Source: Aureococcus anophagefferens
Taxonomy: Eukaryota > Sar > Pelagophyceae > Pelagomonadales > Pelagomonadaceae
NCBI RefSeq assembly: GCF_000186865.1
Contig: NW_008705586.1
Location: 278,802-342,801 of the forward strand
Reading direction: 5' to 3'
DNA length: 64,000 nt
Shown: piece by piece, positions 63,625 through 64,000 of the stretch
Layout: each line of letters starts with the position of its first letter
Position numbering within the stretch: position 1 is the stretch's first letter
Made by a program: the position numbers and the translations under genes
The notes under the pieces: model-generated
What the model saw: the letters and a program-made list of their open reading frames with translations, nothing else
What the model was told of the DNA's origin: nothing
Databases searched by the model: none

Positions 63625-64000
63625 CCGCCGTGCGCTCGAGGTCCAGCGCGAGCGTCTTCCCCAGAAAGTAGGGCCGCAGCTTCGGCAGGACGGCCGCCCC
63701 GTCCTGGCCCTTGAAGAGGAAGGCGTCGAGGGGCGGCGCCGCCGCGGCGACCTCGCCGCCGAGCGTGGCCCGGAGCCCGCCGTCGTAGCCGAGGCCGTCG
63801 ACCGGCAGCCGCAGCGTCCGCCGCTCGCCGCGGTCGAGGCCCGCGAGGCCGGCCTTCGGCTTCTCTTTTCTCTCGACGGGGGCTCTCGCCTCGACGACGG
63901 CCGCCGGGTCGAAGGGCTCGAAGCGCGGCGGGCCGTCGGGGTTCGGCCGGATCGCGCGCGGCGGCGCCGGCCGCCGGCCGCCGCCGAGGCACGCGGCCGT
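63593..64000 (-). CDS. Unknown protein, C-terminal part only (runs off the window)
   Basis: The minus-strand frame is open from 64000 to TAG at 63593-63595. It reads PRFEPFDPAAVVEARAP..., KPKAGLAGLDRGERRTLRLP, and ends FLGKTLALDLERTADGALVLHNLS. It is Ala-rich with a beta-type ending. The start lies beyond base 64000, so no family is named. It is convergent with the Kelch gene. Confidence 0.55.
   Translation of the reverse strand, partial: TAACLGGGRRPAPPRAIRPNPDGPPRFEPFDPAAVVEARAPVERKEKPKAGLAGLDRGERRTLRLPVDGLGYDGGLRATLGGEVAAAAPPLDAFLFKGQDGAAVLPKLRPYFLGKTLALDLERTADGALVLHNLS

Overview
This window reads as nuclear DNA of a small, very GC-rich, gene-dense eukaryotic alga, most likely a stramenopile close to the pelagophytes (Aureococcus/Pelagomonas type). 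The grounds are: no operons, short spliceosomal introns, and many nucleus-encoded plastid proteins. Their N-termini carry a hydrophobic signal ending in an 'AFAP'-like motif followed by a transit peptide (bS20, KEA antiporter, DUF3082 protein, S1 protein, Rieske oxygenase). Other markers are eukaryotic trafficking proteins (ArfGAP, ARFRP1, EHD, MCTP), cAMP-receptor-like GPCR and GT90 genes. Two flagellar/microtubule-type genes (MAP10-like, CFAP53-like) point to a lineage with, or recently derived from, flagellated cells. The taxon is an inference from gene style, not a database result.

Layout. 1-7.1 kb: end of a lumenal-type protein, 2OG-Fe(II) oxygenase, TPR protein, two-exon ArsC-type arsenate reductase, ArfGAP, ARFRP1-like GTPase, MAP10-like protein, small CC-motif protein. 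7.4-14.7 kb: nuclear Ycf34, split sulfotransferase-like gene, WW-domain metacaspase, 7TM receptor, GT4 glycosyltransferase with an N-terminal zinc-ribbon-like segment. 14.7-25.8 kb: an 18-bp-arm hairpin, a 1512-residue PMP/beta-helix plus multi-TM surface protein, a UBZ-DUF488-AlkB fusion, a lumenal PEP-rich protein, an unknown basic protein, a DUF3082 plastid membrane protein, an APX-like protein lacking heme-site residues, and thermospermine synthase. 26-38 kb: a large AP2-like/LysM nuclear protein, ZNF706-like protein, EHD ATPase with a PH domain, Rieske oxygenase, degenerate acylphosphatase, plastid S1 protein, DNAJB12/14-like J protein, GH130-like beta-propeller. 38-57 kb: MCTP-like C2 protein, a 41-residue two-exon microprotein, RING protein, second sulfotransferase, DUF4239 channel-like protein, GT90 double glycosyltransferase, plastid bS20, KEA/EF-hand/RCK antiporter with an apparent frame break, H1-like-tail LRR protein, CFAP53-like and coiled-coil proteins. 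57.2-61.7 kb: a mobile-element-influenced region with a Copia RNase H remnant inside 54-bp direct repeats, next to an exon of an unrecognised repeat-rich zinc-finger protein. 61.7-64 kb: Kelch protein and a gene running off the window.

Themes. (1) Plastid biology: Ycf34, bS20, DUF3082, S1, KEA, Rieske/PAO-like and a lumenal pseudo-peroxidase. (2) Unusual domain fusions: WW-metacaspase, UBZ-DUF488-AlkB, EHD-PH, GT90 with a second GT-like domain. (3) 'Pseudo-enzymes' with lost catalytic residues: APX-like, acylphosphatase-like, ARFRP1-like, Copia RNase H. (4) Genome structure: introns of 42-205 nt, two of which appear to be GC-AG with the same unusual 5' end, two others sharing a near-identical 3' end, and repeated local tandem duplications of 52-57 bp at gene ends. 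No rRNA, tRNA or CRISPR array was recognised.
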